Positions 1 to 5,073 of a DNA stretch of 5,285 nucleotides are shown here, piece after piece. Each line of letters begins with the position of its first letter. The stretch's first letter is position 1. The translations under genes and the position numbers were made by a program. The notes below the pieces were generated by a model that worked only from the letters and a program-made list of their open reading frames with translations, was not told where the DNA came from and did no database searches. Source of the DNA: Myxococcales bacterium (GTDB lineage: Bacteria > Myxococcota_A > Polyangia > Fen-1088); contig PMZX01000277.1 in the NCBI GenBank assembly GCA_003170035.1, forward strand, positions 3,079-8,363. The letters run 5' to 3'.

Positions 1-153
1 GTCAAGAAGCTGGCGCTTTTCCACTATGACCAGGACTACAGCGATCGCGATGTGGACGAGCTGGTGGCTCGAGGCCGGCGCTGGCTGGATGAGCGTGGCG
101 CCGCGGGCATCGAAGTGATTGGCGCCGCCGAAGGGCTGACCGTCTCGTTGTAA
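1..153 (+). CDS. C-terminal end of a probable metallo-beta-lactamase-fold hydrolase (5' truncated by window edge)
   Basis: An open frame runs in from the left edge and stops at TAA 151-153, leaving 50 residues. It opens with KKLALFHYDQDYSD and ends with the strand-like segment EVIGAAEGLTVSL. A short hydrophobic strand, then F-H-x-D, a helix rich in D/E/R, and a final 'A-x-E-G-L-T' strand is the usual ending of MBL-fold metal-dependent hydrolases of the Lactamase_B_2/PhnP/RNase Z-like group. In these the His (residue 8 of this fragment) is the last metal ligand. The metal-binding HxHxDH motif would lie upstream and cannot be seen, so substrate and exact family stay unknown. The stop is 38 bases before the next start, so the two genes could share a transcript, although a promoter-like element overlaps this stop codon. 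Confidence 0.68.
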   Translation, partial: VKKLALFHYDQDYSDRDVDELVARGRRWLDERGAAGIEVIGAAEGLTVSL

Positions 154-176
154 GGCCATCGTCCGGAACCCATGCT
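148..176 (+). promoter_or_regulatory. Candidate sigma70-type promoter for the nucleotide-sugar dehydrogenase gene
   Basis: TTGTAA (148-153, overlapping the stop codon of the preceding gene) and CATGCT (171-176) are separated by exactly 17 bases. The first matches the -35 consensus at 4 of 6 positions and the second the -10 at 3 of 6. Transcription would begin near 183, giving a leader of only about 9 bases before the ATG at 192. That would fit the lack of a Shine-Dalgarno sequence there. This is inferred from spacing and weak consensus matches only. Confidence 0.25.
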
Positions 177-191
177 AGCCTTCGTCCCACG

Positions 192-1493
192 ATGAAGACA
201 CTGCTCGAACGCATCGGGGATCGTTCCGCCCAGGTGGTCGTGGTCGGCGCTGGCTACGTGGGTCTTCCGCTGGCGGTGGAGATCGCCCGAGCCGGCTTCG
301 CCACCACGGCCTACGATCGCATGGCCACGAAGGTGAACGCCATCAAGTCCGGCCAGTCCCACATCGCGGACGTTCCGTCGTCCGTGCTGGGACCGCTCGT
401 GGCTCAGGGCAAGCTGCGGGCCAGCGACGATCCCGATGTGCTGGGTCAGGCCGATGCGGTGATCATCTGCGTGCCCACCCCGCTCAACAAGACCAAGGAT
501 CCAGACAACTCGTTCATCCTCGACGCGGCCGAGATGTTGCTGCCGCGCATGCGACGCCCGCAGATCGTGGTACTGGAGAGCACGACCTTTCCCGGCTTCA
601 CCCGTGAGGTGTTGCTGCCCAAGCTGTCGTCGACCGGGCTCAAGGTCGACCAGGACTTCTTCGTCGCCTTTTCGCCCGAACGCGTGGACCCCGGTAACCC
701 AAGGTTTCATACCCGCAACACGCCCAAGGTCATCGGCTCCACCAGCCCGCTCGGACTGGAAGCTGCGGTCGCGCTGTACAGCGCGTTCATCGAACGGGTC
801 ATCCCGGTGTCGTCGTCGGATACGGCGGAGATGGTCAAGCTTCTGGAGAACACCTTCCGCGCGGTCAACATCGGGCTGGTCAACGAAGTCGCCATGATGT
901 GCAGCCGGCTGGGCCTGGAAACCTGGGAGGTCATCGATGCCGCGGCCAGCAAGCCGTTCGGCTTCATGCCCTTCTATCCCGGCCCGGGTCTGGGCGGACA
1001 CTGCATCCCCATCGATCCCCTGTACCTGTCGTGGAAGCTCAAGACCCTCAAGTACAACGCCCGGTTCATCCAGCTCGCGGACGAGGTCAACTCGTCCATG
1101 CCCGAATTCGTTGCGGTCAAGGTGGCGGACGCACTCAACGAGCGGAGCCTGGCGGTGCGGGGGGCCAAGATCCTCGTGTGCGGGGTTACCTACAAACGCG
1201 ACATCGATGACGTCCGGGAATCCCCGGCTCTCGATATCATCGAACTCCTGCAGCGACGAGGCGCCCAGGTCTCCTACCACGACAGCCACGTCCCGCAGCT
1301 CGATCATGGCGGCGCCACCATCCCGAGTGCGCCGCTCGACCGGCTGGCTGACTTCGATTGCGTCGTGATCGCGACGGATCACAGCGATGTCGACTACGGC
1401 GCGCTGGTGGAAAACGCGCGCCTGGTGGTCGACACCCGCAACGCAACCCGAGGCCTGCGCGCGCGCTTTCCGGGCCGGATAGTGCTGCTCTGA
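192..1493 (+). CDS. wbpA: UDP-N-acetyl-D-glucosamine/hexosamine 6-dehydrogenase (WbpA-type nucleotide-sugar dehydrogenase)
   Basis: This 433-residue cytoplasmic enzyme should oxidise C6 of a UDP-N-acetylhexosamine to the uronic acid in two NAD+-dependent steps, feeding O-antigen, capsule or exopolysaccharide synthesis. The order of a UDP-glucose/GDP-mannose dehydrogenase is complete. The N-terminal Rossmann fold has the NAD motif GAGYVGLP (19-26). CVPTP is at 93-97 and ESTTFPG at 129-135. The central helix carries Lys216 and Asn220 (KLLEN). GGHCIPIDP at 268-276 supplies the catalytic Cys271 and Asp276. The C-terminal UDP-binding domain has YKRDIDDVRESPALDI (334-349). YKxDIDDVRESPA and the length point to the WbpA group rather than UDP-glucose dehydrogenase (Ugd). 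GlcNAc versus ManNAc or GalNAc specificity cannot be decided by eye. The ATG at 192 fits the family N-terminus but has no clear ribosome binding site. No epimerase, transaminase or glycosyltransferase partner lies in the window. Family assignment is near certain; substrate is moderate. Confidence 0.95.
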   Translation: MKTLLERIGDRSAQVVVVGAGYVGLPLAVEIARAGFATTAYDRMATKVNAIKSGQSHIADVPSSVLGPLVAQGKLRASDDPDVLGQADAVIICVPTPLNKTKDPDNSFILDAAEMLLPRMRRPQIVVLESTTFPGFTREVLLPKLSSTGLKVDQDFFVAFSPERVDPGNPRFHTRNTPKVIGSTSPLGLEAAVALYSAFIERVIPVSSSDTAEMVKLLENTFRAVNIGLVNEVAMMCSRLGLETWEVIDAAASKPFGFMPFYPGPGLGGHCIPIDPLYLSWKLKTLKYNARFIQLADEVNSSMPEFVAVKVADALNERSLAVRGAKILVCGVTYKRDIDDVRESPALDIIELLQRRGAQVSYHDSHVPQLDHGGATIPSAPLDRLADFDCVVIATDHSDVDYGALVENARLVVDTRNATRGLRARFPGRIVLL

Positions 1494-1533
1494 TCTGCTA
1501 CTTCGGAATCTTTGCGTGGCGCGGAGATTGCTG

Positions 1534-1689
1534 GCGCCTTGGAAGGGCGCGGGCCACAGGCTGTAGGCAGTAGACTGCAGGTCGGAAGGCGGAGCCAGAC
1601 CTGGCGCTTCCGGTCCGGTCGCTTGTATCAACCGGGGAGGTTCCGGTGGGGAAAGACCGTACCTGCCGGTCGGCCGGAAACCTGGCCGA
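1534..1689 (+). other. Hairpin-rich non-coding stretch between the dehydrogenase and HU genes
   Basis: The 360-base gap 1494-1853 holds no convincing gene. Readable inverted repeats follow one another. GCGCCTT/AGGGCGC (1534-1540/1544-1550) has one G-U pair. GCAGT-AG-ACTGC is at 1567-1578. GGTCGGAAG/CTTCCGGTC (1580-1588/1607-1615) has two G-U pairs and an inner GCCA/TGGC stem. ACCGG/CCGGT is at 1631-1635/1643-1647. TCGGCCGG/CTGGCCGA (1670-1677/1682-1689) has one G-U pair and abuts the terminator hairpin. This could be a 3' untranslated region of the dehydrogenase mRNA, a small RNA ending at the terminator, or simply GC-rich chance pairing. I recognise no known RNA family. The only promoter-like piece within it is TAGACT at 1571-1576, with no matching -35. 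Confidence 0.4.
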
Positions 1690-1709
1690 AACGGGATCGC
1701 CCGTTTTTC
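1688..1709 (+). terminator. Intrinsic (Rho-independent) terminator candidate
   Basis: AAACGGG (1689-1695) and CCCGTTT (1700-1706) pair perfectly around the four-base loop ATCG. The run TTTTT covers 1704-1708 and a G-U pair can extend the stem to 1688/1707. It lies about 195 bases after the dehydrogenase stop and 145 before the HU start. It would therefore end either the dehydrogenase transcript with a long 3' tail, or a separate small RNA, and insulate the HU gene from upstream reading. The stem is short and part of the T-run is in the stem, so strength is uncertain. Confidence 0.6.
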
Positions 1710-1721
1710 CCGCGAATTTCA

Positions 1722-1751
1722 TCACACCCCACCCCCAAGATCGGCTAGAGT
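1722..1751 (+). promoter_or_regulatory. Weak candidate promoter of the HU-family gene
   Basis: TAGAGT at 1746-1751 matches the sigma70 -10 consensus at 4 of 6 positions. TCACAC (1722-1727), 18 bases upstream, is a poor -35 match (3 of 6). It sits just after the terminator hairpin and before the HU gene, where a promoter is expected, and would give a leader of about 95 bases. The location is the best argument; the sequence match is modest. Confidence 0.28.
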
Positions 1752-1841
1752 CTGCTGCGAACGCCGGTCTTCGTGGCGCCTAGGAATGCTGTCGCATCCC
1801 TCCGCCGCGCAAAACAGGTGCTTCCAGGCCCACCCAAACCA

Positions 1842-1850
1842 GAAGGAGAT
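1842..1850 (+). promoter_or_regulatory. Strong Shine-Dalgarno sequence that decides the HU-family start
   Basis: GAAGGAGAT contains AAGGAG (1843-1848), five bases before the ATG at 1854. It is by far the best ribosome binding site in the window. It rules out the in-frame GTG at 1773, which would add 27 residues unlike HU proteins. Such a site suggests high translation, as expected for an abundant nucleoid protein. Confidence 0.85.
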
Positions 1851-1853
1851 ACG

Positions 1854-2165
1854 ATGGCTAAAGGTCCCCTTTCCAAGTCTGCCCTAGTCCAGATTCTCTC
1901 AGACAAGTCTGCCAACGAACTCACCCGCAAGGATGTCAAGGGCGTCCTTGAGGCCATGGTCAGCGTCGGTCATGCCGAGCTGAAGAAGAATGGCCTCTTC
2001 GTGGTGCCAGGGCTCGTGCGCATGGTCGTGGTCAAGAAGCCAGCCACCAAGGAGCGCAAGGGCATCAACCCGTTCACCGGCCAGGAGACGGTCTTCAAGG
2101 CCAAGCCAGCCCGCAAGGTGGTCAAGGCGCGCCCAGTGAAGGCGGCCAAGGACGCCGTAGCGTAG
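1854..2165 (+). CDS. HU-family DNA-binding (nucleoid) protein
   Basis: This 103-residue basic protein probably binds and bends DNA as a dimer in the nucleoid. Residues 7-45 form the helical dimerisation part, with the HU-like pattern 'SKSALVQIL...LTRKDVKGVLEAM'. GLFVVPGLVRM (47-57) replaces the GFGTF turn, and the beta-arm KPATKERKGINPFTGQE (62-78) carries the DNA-intercalating proline (Pro73) in NPFTG. Classical HU and IHF have GRNPxTG; here the Arg is Ile71. A Lys/Arg/Ala-rich end (FKAKPARKVVKARPVKAAKDAV, 81-102) corresponds to the last strand and helix. The start is fixed by a strong ribosome binding site. The gene is flanked by terminators on both sides, so it is probably transcribed alone. 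It belongs to the divergent 'KPATKxRKGxNPFTG' HU subgroup rather than housekeeping HupA/HupB. Its specific role, such as DNA packaging or site-specific regulation, cannot be read from the sequence. Confidence 0.92.
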   Translation: MAKGPLSKSALVQILSDKSANELTRKDVKGVLEAMVSVGHAELKKNGLFVVPGLVRMVVVKKPATKERKGINPFTGQETVFKAKPARKVVKARPVKAAKDAVA

Positions 2166-2176
2166 GCGTGTGCCCG

Positions 2177-2197
2177 CTTCGGCCGACCGGCTTGAAG
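2177..2197 (+). repeat. Inverted repeat just after the HU stop codon
   Basis: CTTC (2177-2180) pairs with GAAG (2194-2197), and GCC (2182-2184) pairs with GGC (2189-2191) around GACC, with a small bulge between. It has no T-run, so it is not itself a terminator. It may protect the 3' end of the HU mRNA together with the terminator that follows. The octamer CCGACCGG occurs here (2183-2190) and again at 2208-2215. Confidence 0.35.
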
Positions 2198-2210
2198 TGG
2201 GCCCTGACCG

Positions 2211-2247
2211 ACCGGGGCGCCTTCGGGCGCCCGCGGTTGGTTGTTTT
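2211..2247 (+). terminator. Strong intrinsic terminator of the HU-family gene
   Basis: GGGCGCC (2215-2221) and GGCGCCC (2226-2232) form a perfect seven-base-pair GC stem closed by the very stable C(UUCG)G tetraloop. ACCG (2211-2214) and CGGT (2234-2237) extend it by four pairs across a one-base bulge. A T-rich tail (TTGGTTGTTTT, 2237-2247) follows. It lies 46 bases after the HU stop codon and separates that gene from the ABC transporter unit. Confidence 0.85.
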
Positions 2248-2276
2248 GCGGAAGGCGGTGGCGGTGATAGGCGCCG

Positions 2277-2296
2277 AGACGCCGGGTTCAGCGTCT
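2277..2296 (+). promoter_or_regulatory. Inverted repeat upstream of the ABC transporter genes (possible operator or leader hairpin)
   Basis: AGACGC (2277-2282) and GCGTCT (2291-2296) are perfect inverted copies eight bases apart, 60 bases before the ATPase start. TATCTT at 2309-2314, with TTCAGC (2287-2292) 16 bases upstream, is a weak promoter-like pair that would overlap the right arm. A repressor site or an RNA hairpin are both possible; no known regulator motif is recognised. Confidence 0.25.
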
Positions 2297-2355
2297 GAGG
2301 TTCGGTTGTATCTTCTCCGGCACTCGGGCGGTTGCTTCGTGAGGCGGCACTGACG

Positions 2356-3081
2356 ATGGTCGAAGCGGCGGCAGTCCTGGACGGCGCCTGCAAGTCATTC
2401 GGTGCCTTGCGCGCGGTCGTTGATCTCACGCTCTCCATCGTGCCGGGTGAGGTGTACGGATTGCTTGGCCCCAACGCTGCAGGCAAGACCACGGCCCTGC
2501 GCATGCTGGCTGGCTTGCTGCAGCCTTCCAGCGGCCGGGCTCTCGTGCTGGGCCTCGATGCTGTTTCCCTGCAGGCCAAGACGCGCATGGGATTTCTGAG
2601 CGGAAGCACCGGCCTGTATGCCCGGCTGACCCCACGCGAGACCTTGCAGTACTTCGGCCGCATTCACGACCTGTCCGAAGTCGACTTGCGACGTCGGATT
2701 GCCACCCTGGCGCGCTGGTTGGCCTTCGAGGAGGTCATCGACCGGCGCTGCGAGAGCCTGTCGACCGGCGAGAAGCAACGGGTGTCGCTCGCGCGAGCCG
2801 TGCTGCACGACCCGCCGGTCCTGATTCTTGACGAGCCGACCAGCGGCCTGGACGTGCTGGCCAGCCGATCGTTGCGTGATTTCGTGGGCAGCGAGCGCGC
2901 CCGCGGCAAGGCCGTGCTCTTCTCCACCCACTACCTGGCCGAAGCCGAGTTGCTGTGTGACCGCATTGGGCTGCTGTTTCGCGGCCGCCTCCTGCGCGAG
3001 GGTACGCCGGCTGGCATCCGAGCAGAATGCGGGGCGACCACCCTGGAAGAGGCCTTTCTGAAGCTCGTGGACAGCGAGTGA
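2356..3081 (+). CDS. ABC transporter ATP-binding protein, NatA type
   Basis: This 241-residue cytoplasmic ATPase should power the membrane protein encoded next. All nucleotide-binding elements are visible. Walker A is GPNAAGKTT (38-46), with Ala41 where the P-loop usually has Gly. The segment GFLSGSTGLYARLTPRE (79-95) occupies the Q-loop region and lacks the usual Gln, as in NatA-type ATPases. The signature is LSTGEKQR (135-142), Walker B VLILDEP (155-161) with catalytic Glu160, D-loop SGLD (163-166), and switch His192 in FSTHYLAEAE. The LSTGEKQ signature and 'TGLYARLT' are typical of the NatA branch (Na+ efflux/ABC-2 exporters). ATG 2356 is preferred, with GTGAGG (2339-2344) as a distant ribosome binding site. 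An in-frame TTG at 2332 would add eight residues. The stop is six bases before the permease gene. The transported substrate is unknown; Na+ is only a family precedent. Confidence 0.93.
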   Translation: MVEAAAVLDGACKSFGALRAVVDLTLSIVPGEVYGLLGPNAAGKTTALRMLAGLLQPSSGRALVLGLDAVSLQAKTRMGFLSGSTGLYARLTPRETLQYFGRIHDLSEVDLRRRIATLARWLAFEEVIDRRCESLSTGEKQRVSLARAVLHDPPVLILDEPTSGLDVLASRSLRDFVGSERARGKAVLFSTHYLAEAELLCDRIGLLFRGRLLREGTPAGIRAECGATTLEEAFLKLVDSE

Positions 3082-3087
3082 TTCGTC

Positions 3088-5019
3088 ATGTCCAGGCGTC
3101 TGTCCCACGTGCTGCTCACCCTCGGCAAGGAGCTGCGAGAGTCTCTCCGTGATCGCCGCACGTTGGCGGTCATGATCCTGTTCCCCCTGGTCGTGTACCC
3201 GCTGCTGTCGCTGCTGGCGGCCCAGGTGGCGGCATCAAGGGACCAGGCTCGCCAGGCCCGGACGTCCCTGGTGGCGGTGACCGGAACCGGCGTCGCACGC
3301 GACGACCTTGCCGCCCGGATTCGCGAGCGACCCAAACAGCTCACCCTGGTCGAGCGCGGCGACCGGGCCGATGTCGCGGCCGGCAGGCTGGACGCCCTGA
3401 TCCAGCTCGGTGAGGCCTCGGCCAGCCGTGCCGAGATCATCTACGATGCTGGCCGCGAGGAATCCCGCGAGGCAGCCGATCGCCTTTCCGAAGTCGTCAC
3501 CTCGGTCCTGCCCGAAGGTTGCGCGCCCCGATTCTCGCTTGAGAAGAGCAGCCTGGCCCCCGAGGCCAGCGTGGGTGGCTACCTTCTATCCAAGGTGCTG
3601 CCGCTGCTGGTCGTCCTGATGGTGCTGCTGGGCGCCTTCTACCCGGCCATCGACGTCACCGCGGGAGAGCGCGAGCGGGGCACGCTCGAGACCATTCTTT
3701 CGTCGCCCATCCGACGCTTCGATCTCCTGCTCGGGAAGGTGCTGGCGGTGACCGCGTTGGCGGCGCTGACGGGTCTCTTGAATCTCGCTTCCATGTCGGT
3801 GACCTTGATCCAGGTGATGCATCTGGCGGATCCGGGCTCGACGCTGCCCGTGCCCTGGACCCGCGCCGCCGCCGCTGCCGGGGTGGTGCTTCCGGCGGCG
3901 TTCCTGTTCGCGTCGGTCTTCGTGGCAGTCGGCTCCATCGCGCGCGGATTCAAGGAGGCGCAGCACCTTCTGACCCCTGTGTATTTCTTGTCGATTGCGC
4001 CGGCGGTTGCGGGAGCCATCGGTGAGTACCGGCTGGCCGGCGTCGCCGCCTTCGTCCCGTGCATGAACGTGACTCTGCTGGCGCGTGAGCTGCTGCTTGG
4101 CCATATCCCCTGGGCTGGCGGGCTGGCAGCGCTGGCCTCCACGCTGGCCTGGGGCTGCGCCGCGCTTGTCGTGGCCGCTCGTATCTACAGCTCCGAACGT
4201 TTCGTGGATCCAGGACCGCGCGAACCGTCGCCTGACACCGCCCGACCCGCGACATCTCTCGCACCACCGACGGCTGGCCAGGCCCTGTTCCTATATGCGC
4301 TGGCCTTCGTGCTGCTCTATTTCGTGTGGCTGCCCTTGCAGCGACGCGACCTCGTGCTCGGGTTGCTGGCCTCGGAGTGGGGCGGCCTGCTTGGTCTGGT
4401 GGTTCTCTTTGCCGTGTTCACGCGCCGATCCCTTGCGGGCCTGCTGCGCCTTGTGCGGCCGCCGCCGCGCTGCCTGGCTGGCGCGGCCCTGGTGGGCCTG
4501 AGCGCGTGGGCGGCGGTGGCCGTCCTGAGCGAATGGGTAAGCCCGGTGCCCAAAGAAATCATCGAGCAGCTTCGCCGCAGCCTGATCCCCACCGACGGCA
4601 GCCGCGGCCTTCTGGCCACCCTGGCCCTGGTCGCGCTGACCCCGGCCATTTGCGAGGAAGCCCTGTTCCGCGGCCCCATCCTGCGTGGACTGCTCAGCAG
4701 AGTCAGCCCCGCGGCGGCGGTGGCCCTGACCGGCCTTCTCTTTGGGGTCTTTCACGTCGAGCTGTCGCGCATCCTGCCCACTGCCCTGCTCGGGGTTCTG
4801 CTTTCGCTCGTCGCCCTGGAGAGCGGATCCATTGTCCCTGCCATGCTGGCCCACTTCCTCAACAACGCCAGCCTGGTGGGGCTGGCCTATCTCCACATCG
4901 ACGAGAGGGTAGCTGAGGTCGGGACCGCGGCGTCCGCGCTGATCTTCGTTGCCGCTGCCATGCTGACGGGGCTCGGGCTGTTCCTGGTGCACAGCGGCGC
5001 CCGCCGAGCGAAATTGTAG
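3088..5019 (+). CDS. ABC-2 (NatB-type) permease fused to a CPBP intramembrane metalloprotease
   Basis: This 643-residue inner-membrane protein has two parts. Residues 1-370 are a NatB-like ABC-2 permease: a cytoplasmic start, a first membrane segment near 26-46, a large soluble loop (about 50-165), then membrane segments near 167-187, 215-237, 266-286, 295-316 and 345-366. The conserved GAFYPAIDVTAGERERGTLE (182-201) follows the second. A proline-rich linker (about 374-396) leads to a second hydrophobic domain (397-637). This has the three CPBP/CAAX-protease motifs: EExxxR at Glu523, Glu524, Arg528; FxxxH at Phe552, His556; HxxxN at His589, Asn593. All predicted catalytic residues are present, so an active protease is likely. 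The frame is continuous, so this is a true fusion. It starts six bases after the ATPase gene without a clear ribosome binding site, suggesting translational coupling. The substrate of either half is unknown: ion export, peptide export with processing, or envelope maintenance are possible. Confidence 0.92.
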   Translation: MSRRLSHVLLTLGKELRESLRDRRTLAVMILFPLVVYPLLSLLAAQVAASRDQARQARTSLVAVTGTGVARDDLAARIRERPKQLTLVERGDRADVAAGRLDALIQLGEASASRAEIIYDAGREESREAADRLSEVVTSVLPEGCAPRFSLEKSSLAPEASVGGYLLSKVLPLLVVLMVLLGAFYPAIDVTAGERERGTLETILSSPIRRFDLLLGKVLAVTALAALTGLLNLASMSVTLIQVMHLADPGSTLPVPWTRAAAAAGVVLPAAFLFASVFVAVGSIARGFKEAQHLLTPVYFLSIAPAVAGAIGEYRLAGVAAFVPCMNVTLLARELLLGHIPWAGGLAALASTLAWGCAALVVAARIYSSERFVDPGPREPSPDTARPATSLAPPTAGQALFLYALAFVLLYFVWLPLQRRDLVLGLLASEWGGLLGLVVLFAVFTRRSLAGLLRLVRPPPRCLAGAALVGLSAWAAVAVLSEWVSPVPKEIIEQLRRSLIPTDGSRGLLATLALVALTPAICEEALFRGPILRGLLSRVSPAAAVALTGLLFGVFHVELSRILPTALLGVLLSLVALESGSIVPAMLAHFLNNASLVGLAYLHIDERVAEVGTAASALIFVAAAMLTGLGLFLVHSGARRAKL

Positions 5020-5025
5020 TCTAGG

Positions 5026-5043
5026 TGACAATCTGTCTTGTCG
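5026..5043 (+). promoter_or_regulatory. Inverted repeat ahead of the Crp/Fnr-family gene (possible operator)
   Basis: GACAA (5027-5031) and TTGTC (5038-5042) are perfect inverted arms six bases apart, extendable by a T-G pair at 5026/5043. Two five-base arms with six-base spacing match the geometry of Crp/Fnr dimer sites, and the repeat lies 31 bases before the start of such a regulator, so autoregulation is plausible. The right arm also begins a weak -35-like TTGTCG (5038-5043). It could instead be a short hairpin at the end of the transporter transcript, although no T-run follows. Confidence 0.3.
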
Positions 5044-5061
5044 GCTCCGCGGCCGGTCTGC

Positions 5062-5067
5062 TAAGGA
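5062..5067 (+). promoter_or_regulatory. Ribosome binding site of the Crp/Fnr-family gene
   Basis: TAAGGA places AAGGA (5063-5067) six bases before the ATG at 5074. This is a good Shine-Dalgarno match and supports that start. The preceding 54-base gap leaves room for a promoter, but its -10 region is not convincing. Confidence 0.7.
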
Positions 5068-5073
5068 TTCCCC

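Noticed and set aside
36..1631. Long open frame (531 codons) on the minus strand across the dehydrogenase gene
   Set aside because: It is antisense to a complete, motif-bearing enzyme gene. The translation is rich in Arg, Gly, His and Asp with no recognisable domain. Long antisense frames are expected in GC-rich coding DNA.
1512..1748. 78-codon + strand frame in the gap before the HU gene
   Set aside because: The Arg/Gly/Pro-rich translation has no domain, the start lacks a ribosome binding site, and the frame runs through the terminator hairpin at 1688-1709.
1773..1853. Upstream in-frame GTG start for the HU-family protein (27 extra residues)
   Set aside because: A strong AAGGAG lies five bases before ATG 1854 and the added residues are unlike HU N-termini.
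1494..1853. Possible tRNA or known riboswitch in the hairpin-rich gap
   Set aside because: There is no T-loop consensus (GGTTCRANTCC) or acceptor pairing for a tRNA, and I could match no conserved core of common riboswitches.
2168..2353. 61-codon + strand frame between the HU and ABC ATPase genes
   Set aside because: It crosses the strong HU terminator, has no ribosome binding site and shows no family resemblance.
2332..2355. Alternative TTG start of the ABC ATPase adding eight residues
   Set aside because: ATG 2356 is a better start codon, and the extra residues (LREAALT region) precede the expected first strand without matching the family. The ribosome binding site is not decisive, so some doubt remains.
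1899..3108. Minus-strand open frames of about 240-255 codons opposite the HU and ABC ATPase genes (1899-2663, 2395-3108)
   Set aside because: They have low-complexity Arg/Ser/Pro or Gln/Gly-rich translations, lie opposite well-supported genes, and start in no plausible promoter or ribosome binding site context.
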